Shown here: piece after piece, positions 47,892 through 57,600 of the stretch
Layout of the letters: each line of letters begins with the position of its first letter
How positions within the stretch are numbered: the stretch's first letter is position 1
Source of the DNA: Thiotrichales bacterium 19S9-11
Lineage (GTDB): Bacteria; Pseudomonadota; Gammaproteobacteria; Francisellales; Francisellaceae
DNA length: 64,000 bases
Assembly (NCBI GenBank): GCA_021713395.1
Contig: JAKJJT010000002.1
Coordinates: 222,264-286,263 of the forward strand
Reading direction: 5' to 3'
The notes under the pieces: generated by a model
What the model was told of the DNA's origin: nothing
Database searches by the model: none
The model's input: only the letters and a program-made list of their open reading frames with translations
Translations under genes and position numbers: made by a program

Positions 47892-48368
47892 TTAAATATA
47901 TTTAACACTGGCAATTTCATATTCAATAATACCACTTGGTGTACTAACTTCAACGTCATCGCCTTCATGCTTACCAATTAAAGCTCGAGCAATTGGTGAG
48001 ACAACTGAGATTTTATCTAATTTAAGGTCTGCTTCATCTTCACCAACAATTTGATAAACTTTTTCTTTTTCTGTTTCAAGGTCTAATAAAGTAACAGTTG
48101 CACCAAAAATTACTTTATCACTTGCTGGTAACTTTGAAATATCAATCACTTGTGCATTAGCAAGCTTTCCTTCAATCTCTTGAATACGACCTTCGACAAA
48201 GCTTTGTTGCTCTCTTGCTGCATGATATTCTGCATTTTCTTTTAAATCACCATGCTCACGGGCATCAGCAATCGCTTCAATTACTTTGGGACGAACTTCA
48301 AACTTTAAGTTATCTAGCTCATCTTTTAACTTTTTTTCGCCATGTACTGTCATTGGAATACGTTGCAT
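47892..48368 (-). CDS. greA: Transcription elongation factor GreA
   Basis: GreA stimulates transcript cleavage by backtracked RNA polymerase. The 158-residue protein has an N-terminal coiled coil (about 8-75, with the acidic tip [17 protein letters not shown]) and a C-terminal FKBP-like domain ending [20 protein letters not shown] precedes the ATG. Its leader carries a small intrinsic terminator, described separately. Confidence 0.97.
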   Translation of the reverse strand: MQRIPMTVHGEKKLKDELDNLKFEVRPKVIEAIADAREHGDLKENAEYHAAREQQSFVEGRIQEIEGKLANAQVIDISKLPASDKVIFGATVTLLDLETEKEKVYQIVGEDEADLKLDKISVVSPIARALIGKHEGDDVEVSTPSGIIEYEIASVKYI

Positions 48369-48396
48369 AACGTTATGACTCCTTATTTACAATCAA

Positions 48397-48420
48397 TAAA
48401 AAAAGCGACTAATCTGTCGC
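48397..48420 (-). terminator. Terminator-like hairpin in the greA leader (possible attenuator)
   Basis: On the minus strand a 5-bp stem (GCGAC with GTCGC, loop AGATTA, 48420-48405) is followed by seven T (48404-48398). It starts about 10 bases after the predicted transcription start and ends about 30 bases before the greA ATG. No minus-strand gene lies upstream that it could terminate. Confidence 0.6.
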
Positions 48421-48436
48421 CTTAAAATTAGTTATT

Positions 48437-48465
48437 ATCATACTACTTTTATCGGCTAAAATCAA
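48437..48465 (-). promoter_or_regulatory. Promoter of greA
   Basis: TTGATT (48465-48460) and TATGAT (48442-48437) are separated by 17 bases; transcription should start near 48430, giving a leader of about 62 bases. Confidence 0.7.
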
Positions 48466-48520
48466 TTTCGTTTAAACTCGATTCTTCTCCTTAATTACAA
48501 AATATAAACATAGTTTACTT

Positions 48521-48542
48521 GACCTTATCGAAGGTCTTTTTT
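48521..48542 (+). terminator. Hairpin with T-run just before ispB
   Basis: GACCTT (48521-48526), loop ATCG and AAGGTC (48531-48536) form a perfect 6-bp stem followed by six T. It sits 42 bases before the ispB ATG. It may stop plus-strand antisense transcription reaching from the trpS operon through greA, or act in the ispB leader. TTGACC (48519-48524) and TATCCT (48542-48547) with 17-base spacing overlap it and could instead be the ispB promoter. Confidence 0.45.
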
Positions 48543-48583
48543 ATCCTGATAATCTTAAATATTGATATAAATGAATACACATA

Positions 48584-49546
48584 ATGACACTTAATGAAAT
48601 TAAAGCATTAATTGAAAATGATATCTTATTGAATGATCAGGAGATTATTCACCATTTACGCTCTGACGTTGTTTTAATTAATCAAATTGGCCATCATATT
48701 GTACAAAGTGGTGGCAAGCGTATTCGACCACTTTTAACCATGCTTTCAGCTAAAGCACTTGGTTATGGCGGTAAAAACCACATCTTAGCTGCAACGATAA
48801 TTGAATTTATTCATACAGCTACATTATTACATGATGATGTTGTTGATCACTCAACAAAAAGACGCGGCAAAGAAACAGCCAATGCTCTTTTTGGTAACTC
48901 TGTCAGTGTGTTAACTGGTGACTTTTTATACTCAAGAGCATTTGAATTAATGGTAAAGCTTGATCGTATGGAAATCATGCAGATTTTATCTTCAGCAACA
49001 AATAAAATTGCTGAAGGTGAGGTTATGCAACTTATGAACTGTCATAACCCAGATGTGACTGAAAACCGTTATTTTGATGTAATTTATTGCAAAACGGGTA
49101 AATTATTTGAGGCAGCGTGCCATATTGCTTCTGTTATTAGCAATCAAGAAGACCATCAGGCAATGATTAATTATGGTAAGTATTTAGGTACTGCTTTTCA
49201 ATTAGCAGATGATGTCCTTGACTATACTGCATCAGAAGATGAGCTTGGTAAAAATCTAGGAGATGACCTGGCTGAGGGAAAACCAACGTTACCATTAATT
49301 TATGCAAAATCAAAAGCACAAAGTGAAGAAATTGCTGTCATTGATCATGCGATTGAACATGGAGCTGTTGATCAAATCTCTCAAATTACACAGCTAATTC
49401 AAGCATATAATGGTATCGATTACACACTAAACTATGCCTATGATTATGCCAACAAGGCGATTGAATCCATCCAACACCTAACACCTTCTGTCTATAAAGA
49501 CGCCTTAATTGCATTAGCTAACCTTGCGGTTAATCGACAGGCTTAA
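48584..49546 (+). CDS. ispB: Octaprenyl (all-trans polyprenyl) diphosphate synthase
   Basis: IspB makes the polyprenyl tail of ubiquinone. The 320-residue protein has the first Asp-rich motif LLHDDVVDHSTKRRG (about 85-99) and the second LADDVLDYTASEDELGKN, with the small residues before the first motif compatible with a long chain. GGKRIRP near residue 45 binds isopentenyl diphosphate. The ribosome binding site is weak. Its stop is 3 bases from the convergent thioesterase stop. Confidence 0.93.
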   Translation: MTLNEIKALIENDILLNDQEIIHHLRSDVVLINQIGHHIVQSGGKRIRPLLTMLSAKALGYGGKNHILAATIIEFIHTATLLHDDVVDHSTKRRGKETANALFGNSVSVLTGDFLYSRAFELMVKLDRMEIMQILSSATNKIAEGEVMQLMNCHNPDVTENRYFDVIYCKTGKLFEAACHIASVISNQEDHQAMINYGKYLGTAFQLADDVLDYTASEDELGKNLGDDLAEGKPTLPLIYAKSKAQSEEIAVIDHAIEHGAVDQISQITQLIQAYNGIDYTLNYAYDYANKAIESIQHLTPSVYKDALIALANLAVNRQA

Positions 49547-49549
49547 CCG

Positions 49550-49948
49550 TTACATTATAACTGACTTAATCTTATCAGGAATTAAAATTGAGGCTTTTGT
49601 TTTCATGCTATAGGCAACCAAAACTGCATCTGCTTTTGCATAACTTGTTGGATCAGAAGCTAAACTTAAGTCATAATCTAGTTTAATACTTGAACGACCA
49701 ATTGAATTAACCTTTTGTAAAACATTCACTTCAGCTGGAAAAGTTATTGGTTTAAAATATTCAATTGTTTGTTTTACCATGACAAATTGTACTTGCTCTT
49801 GATCAACCCATTGATGTAAGTCTTTAATTTGATTAAACCAGTGAAATCTTGTTTCAACCATTAAATCACAATAACGACCATTATTAACATGACCATAAGC
49901 ATCCATATCCATCCAACGGATTGGAAGTTTAATTGAAAATTGCTTCAT
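49550..49948 (-). CDS. Acyl-CoA thioesterase, 4HBT/YbgC-like hotdog protein
   Basis: The 132-residue protein starts with the 4-hydroxybenzoyl-CoA thioesterase motif RWMDMDAYGHVNNGRYCDLM (about 11-30), with the catalytic Asp in DAYGHVNN and the following beta strand/helix of a hotdog fold. Such enzymes hydrolyse short or aromatic acyl-CoA; the substrate is unknown. It is followed by a transglycosylase-like lipoprotein gene upstream on the same strand. Confidence 0.87.
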   Translation of the reverse strand: MKQFSIKLPIRWMDMDAYGHVNNGRYCDLMVETRFHWFNQIKDLHQWVDQEQVQFVMVKQTIEYFKPITFPAEVNVLQKVNSIGRSSIKLDYDLSLASDPTSYAKADAVLVAYSMKTKASILIPDKIKSVIM

Positions 49949-49983
49949 CTTATATTTAATTCCTTTTAAACAACTAAATTAAC

Positions 49984-50607
49984 TTAGAAAAACCAAGATG
50001 AACTTTTAGCTGGAATATCACAACGCTTTAGTTGATTTGCATACTGCCATGCCCAACTTTGCACTTTTTTCGCTCTGTTTTTAACCGACCTGTTTGACTT
50101 GTGACTTCCATTAGTATAGTTGCCAGGCCCTAACCAATAAGCAATATACAAACGATAAGCATCTGTCTTTCGAATGCCGGTTATTTTTGAAATATAACTG
50201 CTATACCAGCCAATAAAATCAACAGAGTCAGCAAAATTGCTTCTTGATGCATTATGATTTCCTGTCGCTTTTTTATACCAGTCCCAAGTACCGTCAACTG
50301 CTTGCGCATAGCCATAAGCACTGGTTACTCGCCCCCATGGAATAATCCCTAAAAAATGATCCCTTGGTGGTAAGGCATCTGCAATAAAGTCAGATTCCCC
50401 TCTAATAATTGCATATTGTATACTAATTGGCACACCCCATTTCTTATAGGAAGCTAAGGCATCGTAATACCAGTCTGGATATTGATTTACAATAGCACAA
50501 GCATTGCTGACTGTCCTTGGCGGTGCTGTTACGCAGCCTGCTAGTAAAAGTGTAAAATAACTAAGAAAAATTATTGCGCCTAAACGTTTGATTACTTGCA
50601 TTAACAA
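49984..50607 (-). CDS. Lipoprotein with transglycosylase SLT-like domain
   Basis: The 207-residue precursor has a lipoprotein signal ending LLLAGC (C25). The mature part resembles a lysozyme-like SLT fold: SIQYAIIRGESDF (catalytic-type Glu), AYGYAQAVDGTWDWYKK (Gly/Gln/Trp motif) and the YRLYIAYWLGPGNYTNG segment. It probably remodels peptidoglycan at the outer membrane. Many bacteria carry such small members without known phenotype. Confidence 0.85.
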   Translation of the reverse strand: MLMQVIKRLGAIIFLSYFTLLLAGCVTAPPRTVSNACAIVNQYPDWYYDALASYKKWGVPISIQYAIIRGESDFIADALPPRDHFLGIIPWGRVTSAYGYAQAVDGTWDWYKKATGNHNASRSNFADSVDFIGWYSSYISKITGIRKTDAYRLYIAYWLGPGNYTNGSHKSNRSVKNRAKKVQSWAWQYANQLKRCDIPAKSSSWFF

Positions 50608-50676
50608 ACCTTTTTAAAAGTCTAGCTATATAATTTACTACCACGCTTTAAGCTTAGCAAGAGATGGGTATTAAAG

Positions 50677-51300
50677 CTATACCGTACAAGGTATACCACT
50701 ATGAAAATGAAAGTTTTCATCTTCTGATAAAATCAGTTCTTTTTCTTTTAGTTTAAAGGTTTCTACTCTTTTGGAAATATCACCTTTAGCATACTCTCTG
50801 GCAAAGTCTAGATAAATACTATAATGGCGACACTCTGATGCCAATAAACCTCGATAGAATTTTTTAAGTGTATCATCTAAATAAGGTGCAACTTGATTAA
50901 AACGTTCACATGACCTTGCTTCAATTAAGGCACCAACAATTAATATATCTATCAATTTTTGCGGTTCTTCTTTAGATACTAATTCTCTTAAGCCTTGTGC
51001 ATAACGAGAAGAACTAACATAGCGATAGGTAATCTTACGCTGACTTAAAATAGCAACAACTTGTTCATAGTGAACCAATTCTTCTCGGGCAATTTTACTC
51101 ATTCTTAATGCCAAATCTAACTTATCTTGGTATCGATACATCAAACTTAATGCACTTGAAGCCGCTTTTTTCTCACAGTTAGCATGATCAATCAATAAAA
51201 TATCCTGATTATCTAATGCCACATCAACCCATGCTTTAGGCGTTTGACAAGGTAGAAATTCAATTAATTCATCAAGTGACTGGTAACATATCTTTTTCAT
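50677..51300 (-). CDS. miaE: tRNA-(ms2io6A)-hydroxylase MiaE
   Basis: MiaE is a di-iron monooxygenase that hydroxylates the isoprenyl group of ms2i6A37 in tRNAs reading UNN codons. The 207-residue protein has the ferritin-like diiron ligands spread over helices: ANCEKKAASSAL, REELVHYEQV (Glu, His), LIVGALIEARSCERF (Glu) and LASECRHYSIYL (Glu, His). It is encoded 19 bases downstream of purF. Confidence 0.92.
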   Translation of the reverse strand: MKKICYQSLDELIEFLPCQTPKAWVDVALDNQDILLIDHANCEKKAASSALSLMYRYQDKLDLALRMSKIAREELVHYEQVVAILSQRKITYRYVSSSRYAQGLRELVSKEEPQKLIDILIVGALIEARSCERFNQVAPYLDDTLKKFYRGLLASECRHYSIYLDFAREYAKGDISKRVETFKLKEKELILSEDENFHFHSGIPCTV

Positions 51301-51319
51301 TTTTTATTGGAATACTTAT

Positions 51320-52825
51320 TTAGTTCTCATTATGAATATCTAATAGACTATGACCGGCGCTTCGATGACTCTCATCTCTTAGTGCCTTTAATTGATCAAA
51401 ATAATCTTGGTTAATATCTCCTGTTATATATTTACCATCAAACACTGATGTCTCAAACTGATCAAGGCTTTTACTTTCTTCTTTTACTGATGCTATTAAA
51501 TCATCTAAATCTTGATAGATCACACAATCAGCCCCAATTAAACCAGCAATATCTTCATCTTTTTTATCAAAGGCAATGAGTTCTTTATGTGTTGGCATAT
51601 CAATACCGTAAACATTTGGGTAACGTATTGGTGGTGCTGCAGAGATAATACTAACCTTCCTTGCACCTGCTTTTCTTGCCATCTCAATTATTTTTTTAGA
51701 TGTATTACCACGAACAATGGAATCATCAACTAATAAAACATGGCGGCCTTCAAACTCACAAGCCATTGTGTTTAACTTCTTACGAATTGACTTTGTTCGC
51801 TCACCCTGGCCCGGCATAATAAATGTCCGCCCAACATAACGATTTTTAACAAAGCCTTCACGATAAGGAAGATTAAGCGTATCAGCAATGCTTAAAGCGG
51901 CATGACGACCTGAGTCTGGCACAGGAATAACAACATCAATATCATGTTCTGGCATTAGTTTTAATAGTTTCTGAGCAACCTTTTCACCCATTCTCAAGCG
52001 GGTATGATAAACCGACGCCCCATCAATAACAGAATCAGGCCTTGCAAGATAGACATATTCAAAAATACAAGGTGTTAACTTAGCACTATCCGAACAGATC
52101 TTTCGATGGATATTACCTTTCAAATCAACAAAAATAGCCTCACCTGGTTCTACATCTCCTAAAAGTTCATAACCATCACAGTCTAATGCGACACTTTCAG
52201 AGGCAATCATAATTTCATTCTGATTATTGTTCTCTTTCTGACCTATAATTAAAGGCCTTATACCATTAGGATCCCTGAATGCAAATAAGCCTGCACCAGC
52301 TATAACACCACAAACTGCATAACCACCTTGCGCCCGTTTCAATATATTTTCCATGGCACTAAAAAAATGATTTGCATTGAATTCTGTAATTGAAACATTT
52401 AACTTAGATAGTTCAGCCGCAATTACATTAAGCAACACTTCAGAATCTGATGTTGTATTAATATGGCGATTATCGATCAAGCTTAACGTCTCTGTTAGTG
52501 CTTCAGAGTTTGTTAAATTACCGTTATGTGCTAAAGCAATACCATAAGGTGAGTTAACATAAAAAGGTTGAGATTCTGCTTCACTGTCTGACCCTTGTGT
52601 AGGATAGCGAACGTGACCAATGCCTAAAGACCCTTTTAAACGTAACATATGACGCGTTCTGATTGCATCCACCACTAAGCCTCGACCTTTTCTTAAAGCC
52701 ATTTGCTTGCCATCACAGGTTAACATACCAGCAGCATCTTGGCCGCGATGCTGTAAAACAGTTAATGCATCAAAAATTGCCTGATTTACATTTTGATTTG
52801 AAACAACGCCAACAATTCCACACAT
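51320..52825 (-). CDS. purF: Amidophosphoribosyltransferase
   Basis: PurF commits PRPP and glutamine to purine synthesis. The 501-residue protein starts MCGIVGVVSNQ; Cys2 becomes the N-terminal nucleophile after Met removal, with no propeptide. The glutaminase part includes GHVRYPTQGS and HNGNLTNS. The phosphoribosyltransferase domain has the PRPP motif VLLVDDSIVRGNTSKK (about 366-381). Co-transcription with miaE is likely. The upstream spacer is AT-rich and contains a poor promoter (TTAGAT with TACAAT). Confidence 0.97.
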   Translation of the reverse strand: MCGIVGVVSNQNVNQAIFDALTVLQHRGQDAAGMLTCDGKQMALRKGRGLVVDAIRTRHMLRLKGSLGIGHVRYPTQGSDSEAESQPFYVNSPYGIALAHNGNLTNSEALTETLSLIDNRHINTTSDSEVLLNVIAAELSKLNVSITEFNANHFFSAMENILKRAQGGYAVCGVIAGAGLFAFRDPNGIRPLIIGQKENNNQNEIMIASESVALDCDGYELLGDVEPGEAIFVDLKGNIHRKICSDSAKLTPCIFEYVYLARPDSVIDGASVYHTRLRMGEKVAQKLLKLMPEHDIDVVIPVPDSGRHAALSIADTLNLPYREGFVKNRYVGRTFIMPGQGERTKSIRKKLNTMACEFEGRHVLLVDDSIVRGNTSKKIIEMARKAGARKVSIISAAPPIRYPNVYGIDMPTHKELIAFDKKDEDIAGLIGADCVIYQDLDDLIASVKEESKSLDQFETSVFDGKYITGDINQDYFDQLKALRDESHRSAGHSLLDIHNEN

Positions 52826-53024
52826 AGACTAATCAACTTCTAGTTTATTTATATTTAAAGCTAGCTTATTGTATCAAAATTTTTTATTTTATCTAAGGAT
52901 AAAATTTTCATAAAAAAATTAGTTTTTATGTGTTTATTTTTCATAAAAACATAAATAATATACTTCTAGATATTATTTATATTATAATTTAATGTTTTTT
53001 CAAGCTTATATGACAGGGGTAGCC

Positions 53025-53711
53025 ATGAATATTTATGTTTTTCTAAATCGACAAAATGAGCTTACAAGGCTCTGTATTGAACAAACATTAGATAAAATTA
53101 AAGATAAAAAACGATACACCATAATTTATCTCACAGCATCTGAAAATCATCCCAATAACATTAATGATTTTTTCAATGATTCAACATGCTCTTTTTCTTT
53201 AAAAAAAGGGGATGTTTGTATCGGTGATGGAAATGTTGCAAATAGCGATAAAATTGCTGACTGTCTTCTAAAAAAAATTGAACAATACCCTGATGTTAAA
53301 TTTATACTATTTTCTTCAACTCCAGAAAAATGTGAACATTTCAGAAAAGAAACTAAACAATTCAACAATGTAATAGTAATAGACTATCCTTTAAATCAAA
53401 CGCTTCCATCAGCATTACAAACATTCAACATATTATTACAAACAAAAAAGAAAAAATTAAAAGTTCGATCTTTTCATAGCACTCCTCCTGACTCGATAAC
53501 TCCGATTAAAAGTATTCCAATTAAAGCAACTCAGAGCGATAGCTTTATACGCGAACAAAAAGATCAAGAGACAAGCCCTAAATCAATCATGTTTAGCAAG
53601 ACATCTTCAAAAGCACCATTATCACCAAAGATCAAAATTAATCAACCATCACCAGTTCAACAAACAGATGCTAAAGAAGAAACATTTAATGGATTAAATT
53701 ACATTATTTAA
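53025..53711 (+). CDS. Uncharacterised 228-residue protein with Ser/Pro/Lys-rich tail
   Basis: I do not recognise this protein. The frame opens at 52992, but GGGG before the ATG at 53025 sets the start (MNIYVFLNRQNELT). The N-terminal two thirds look like an alternating alpha/beta domain (IYVFLNR, TIIYLTAS, GDVCIGDGN, KFILFSSTPEK, VIVIDYPLN), as in a Rossmann-like or response-regulator-like fold, and the last third (about 145-228) is a low-complexity Ser/Thr/Pro/Lys tail, likely disordered. There is no signal peptide. It precedes an mscS gene by about 90 bases. Confidence 0.5.
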   Translation: MNIYVFLNRQNELTRLCIEQTLDKIKDKKRYTIIYLTASENHPNNINDFFNDSTCSFSLKKGDVCIGDGNVANSDKIADCLLKKIEQYPDVKFILFSSTPEKCEHFRKETKQFNNVIVIDYPLNQTLPSALQTFNILLQTKKKKLKVRSFHSTPPDSITPIKSIPIKATQSDSFIREQKDQETSPKSIMFSKTSSKAPLSPKIKINQPSPVQQTDAKEETFNGLNYII

Positions 53712-53798
53712 TTTTGATTAATCCGAGACTTGATCAAACAGATAATTATCAGTCATACTAATAAACATAAGAATAACATATCTAGGGAATCCGTTAGT

Positions 53799-54620
53799 AT
53801 GAACACCTCAAAACTAACACAAGACTACTTAACCGACCTTGGCTTAACAATCGGCACAAACTTACTCTATGCGATACTTATTTTAATTGCTGGTATTATC
53901 ACGGCAAAAGTCATTCGCTATACCACTAAAAAAGTTATGGTTAAAGCAAAAGTTGAGAAGATTTTAACGAACTTTATCGCAAGAATTTTATTTTATACCA
54001 TTATCATTCTTGCATTAATTGCTGCCTTATCTAAGTTAGGAGTTCCAACCACAAGCATGGTTGGTGTATTAACTGCATCTGCTTTTGCTATTGCATTTGC
54101 CTTGCGTAATTCTTTAAATCACTTTGCATCTGGTATTATCTTAGCTGCAACGAGACCTTTTCATCTTGATGACTTTATTGATATTAATAAAAATGTAACT
54201 GGCACTGTTAAACGAATCACCTTATTTTTTACTGAACTACAAACAACTGAAAACCAAAAAGTGACAATTCCTAATGGCAATGTTTTATCAAGTACAATTA
54301 CAAACTTCACCTTAGAAGAAAATAGACGTACTGATATTATTATTGGTATTGGCTATAACGCTGATATCAGTCAAGCAAAAGAGTTATTAAAGGGCTTATT
54401 AGAAGGTAATGAAACCGTTTTAAAAGATCCTGATTTTGTTATTGCGGTTAATGCTCTAAATAGTAGTAGCGTTGATATATTAATGCGCTATTGGACTAAG
54501 CGTACTGATGCGATAAAAACTAAATGGCAATTACTAGAAGATGCTAAAAATTTGCTTGATGAGCATAAAATTAATATTCCTTACCCGCAAACTGATGTGC
54601 ATTTGTATAAGCATGAGTAA
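53799..54620 (+). CDS. Small-conductance mechanosensitive channel, MscS family
   Basis: MscS heptamers release solutes on hypo-osmotic shock. The frame opens at 53730; an AGGGAA site before the ATG at 53799 gives 273 residues, near E. coli MscS (286). Three membrane helices are seen (about 18-38, 59-80, 84-105), the last with the Gly/Ala-rich pore-lining pattern ASAFAIAFALRNSLNHFASG. The cytoplasmic beta domain follows, with PNGNVLSSTITNF. Its stop is one base from the stop of the convergent giant gene. Confidence 0.93.
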   Translation: MNTSKLTQDYLTDLGLTIGTNLLYAILILIAGIITAKVIRYTTKKVMVKAKVEKILTNFIARILFYTIIILALIAALSKLGVPTTSMVGVLTASAFAIAFALRNSLNHFASGIILAATRPFHLDDFIDINKNVTGTVKRITLFFTELQTTENQKVTIPNGNVLSSTITNFTLEENRRTDIIIGIGYNADISQAKELLKGLLEGNETVLKDPDFVIAVNALNSSSVDILMRYWTKRTDAIKTKWQLLEDAKNLLDEHKINIPYPQTDVHLYKHE

Positions 54621-54621
54621 A

Positions 54622-57600
54622 TTAGTCAGAGTTCTGATTTTGGGTTGTTAAAATACCACCACTGGTTGCAAAATAAATTGTGCCATTTGAAGCATCTCTA
54701 TTTATGTCTTTAACTGCTGTAACTGTAGCTCCATTTAATTGATCAGGATAACTCCAAGTTGTGCCACCGTCATTGGAGTAAATAATACCTCCAGCTGCAC
54801 CAAGGTATATCTCATTACTTTCACTTAAAACTAAAACACTGTAAAGATTATTATAATTATTATTTTTAAATGTTATTGGTGTTTGATTCATATCACTTTT
54901 ATCAATTACAATAAGCCCGTTCGTTGTTGCTGCATAAATATAACTATCTGTAGCAGACACATCATTTGTTCTTTTTGCTATCAAAGGCGAATCATCACAA
55001 TGAAATGATCCAGCATCATTTTCACACTGAAATAATCCACCATTTGTTCCTGCATAGACTTTACTATTACCATCTAATGCAACACTATATGTTACTTTGT
55101 CTGTTAATAATGCCTGTTTTAGTGTGTTATCAGAACGATTAATGATTCTTAATCCTGCGGGTGATTTATTCTGTGAGCCATCTGTATTAGTAACAGTTCC
55201 ACCACCTGTTGCCACATACAAATAGTTACTATCTGTTACTGTTTGATTAACAATAATAGCATCAGCACTCTCATCACCTGCAAAAACAGAAGTCCAAGTA
55301 CTACTTGTAACATCATTTACACTTTGAATATAAAGCCCTGCAACAGAGCTGATGCTACCTGCATAATCACTGTTAGAGGTTCCAACATAAATAGTCTCAC
55401 CGTCAGTATAAATAGAAATAACGTATGTTCTCCACAATGTACTATCCCTAATACTACTACTTGCATACCATGAATAATCTCCCAACTCCCCGATTGGTGT
55501 TGCTGCAAAAAAACCATCACCTCCACCATTATAAACACTGCCATTACTCGCAGCTACTGCAATAACTGGTGCATAATGTGGGCCTTCTCCAGTAAAGTGT
55601 TCTTTTCTAGTAAACGTTTTAGATTCTTTATCTTCTTCTGAGATTGTAAAATTACTTGCCCCCGTATAGATTATATTAGGATTGACGTCATCAACTGCAA
55701 CTTTAAGCCAAGTCGATGTAGTTAATGATCCTAGGCTGCCTATTGATTCTGTTACCCAATCACTATCAGCAGATAAGTCTTTTATTGAGGTAACTGCTAA
55801 GCCATATTTGCTACCCAAGTAAACTTGATTATTTGCAACATCAATATTACCAATATTATTAAGACCCTTATAAGCATCAGATAAATCATAATCATCAAAT
55901 GATTCATGTAGTGACAATGTATATTCATCATCAGTATAAGTATAAACATATAAACCATTATCTGATGTGCCTGCATATAAAGTACCATCTGTATCAACAA
56001 AGACGCTTTGTACAATTTCATCTAAAATAGAGGCTGGTATATCACTATCAGGAGCAGGGTTAAGCGTATCAAAAATAATCAATCCATTCTCTGTGGCTGC
56101 ATAAACATAATGATTCCACACAAAAACATCTTGAACGTTTTGATAATTACTATCTTCTAGTATTGTATTCCAGTTATTTCCTAAGAGGTCTGTTGAAATT
56201 TTTAAACCATTAGGAGTTCCAACATAAATATGGTTTCTATCAACAAAAACACTTTGAATGTTTATATCTTCTAATCTATTCGACCAACGATAAAAATCGC
56301 CTGTTTTCAAACCAATTGATAAGCCTTTTGATGTCCCTACATAAGGTGTATCATAATTGCCAACAAATAGTGACAAGATGCTATAATCGCTTAAACCATC
56401 TGCTGGTGTTAGGTTTTTCCAACTATTACCACCATCTTTTGATATTGATAAACCGACTTGTGTTGCTAAGTAAATAATACCATCTTTAACAAAAATATCT
56501 CTGATACCATAGTTCGCAATTTCATCATGTAATCTTGAAGTATTCTGAGGAGTATTGTAATAGCCAGGGTAGTTATTAATCGTTAAGGTCTCTGTATTTG
56601 AAATATCAGAATCTTTACGTGAGGCTGTTACTTTAACTTCAATATTTGGATAAGAAGGTTTTATAATATCTCCCGGTACATAATTCATCACATAATTACA
56701 AGATTTTCCAGGTTCTAAGGTGCTAGTACAATTACTTAAATCAACATTTTTAGAAAAATTTTCATTATCTTCTGGTAATACAAGCTGCAAATTACTAACT
56801 GAAACTGGAGTGTAATTGGTCACTGTTGCTGTTATTTCATGATTAATATTACTTGTTGTTGTAATATGCTCAGGTGACAAGTCAACAGATAATAAATTAT
56901 CAGGTCTTACTGTAACTGTCGCTCGTTTAGGTATAAAATTTGCTCCTGTAACAATCAACTGCCCTTTACCTCCTTTCTTAATAGATCCACCTAATATCAC
57001 AGTACAACTTGCTGATGGTGCTAATATTTGGCCACTACAGTTATCTTCTAGAATAGAAACGCCTGCAATACGAGGCTCTTTACTCAAGTTATCTTTTATA
57101 TTTCCCTTAATACTTCCCGTTATGCTACCTTGTAGACTTACATGGGATATATTTGCGCTATAAAATGAGCCATTTTTAACACGTACGGTTGTACTTTTTT
57201 CTTTTGGTTTAAGAAGAATGTTATTGGGTGCTATTGTAATATCTGTTGTATTAAATTTACCTGGCTTTGGTGTCTCATAGATATATAAACCTGAAGCAGC
57301 AACATATAAATCACCTTTCACAAAAATTGATTTAGGCCGCGCAGTATCTGATAGTTGAGGGCCTATTTGTAAATAACTTTGGTCTGATTCATTTTGATGA
57401 AATATGACTACACCGTTAGTTGCACCTGCATAAATATATCCATTTCTATCAACAAAAACACTACTTGATTGCTGATTATTAGGAAATATACCATTATATT
57501 TAGTAAGCTGAGCATATAAACTAAAATCTTGTTTTTTATTATTATAAACATAGACATAACCATAATCACTCCCTGCGTAATCATAGCCGCCAGAGGTATA

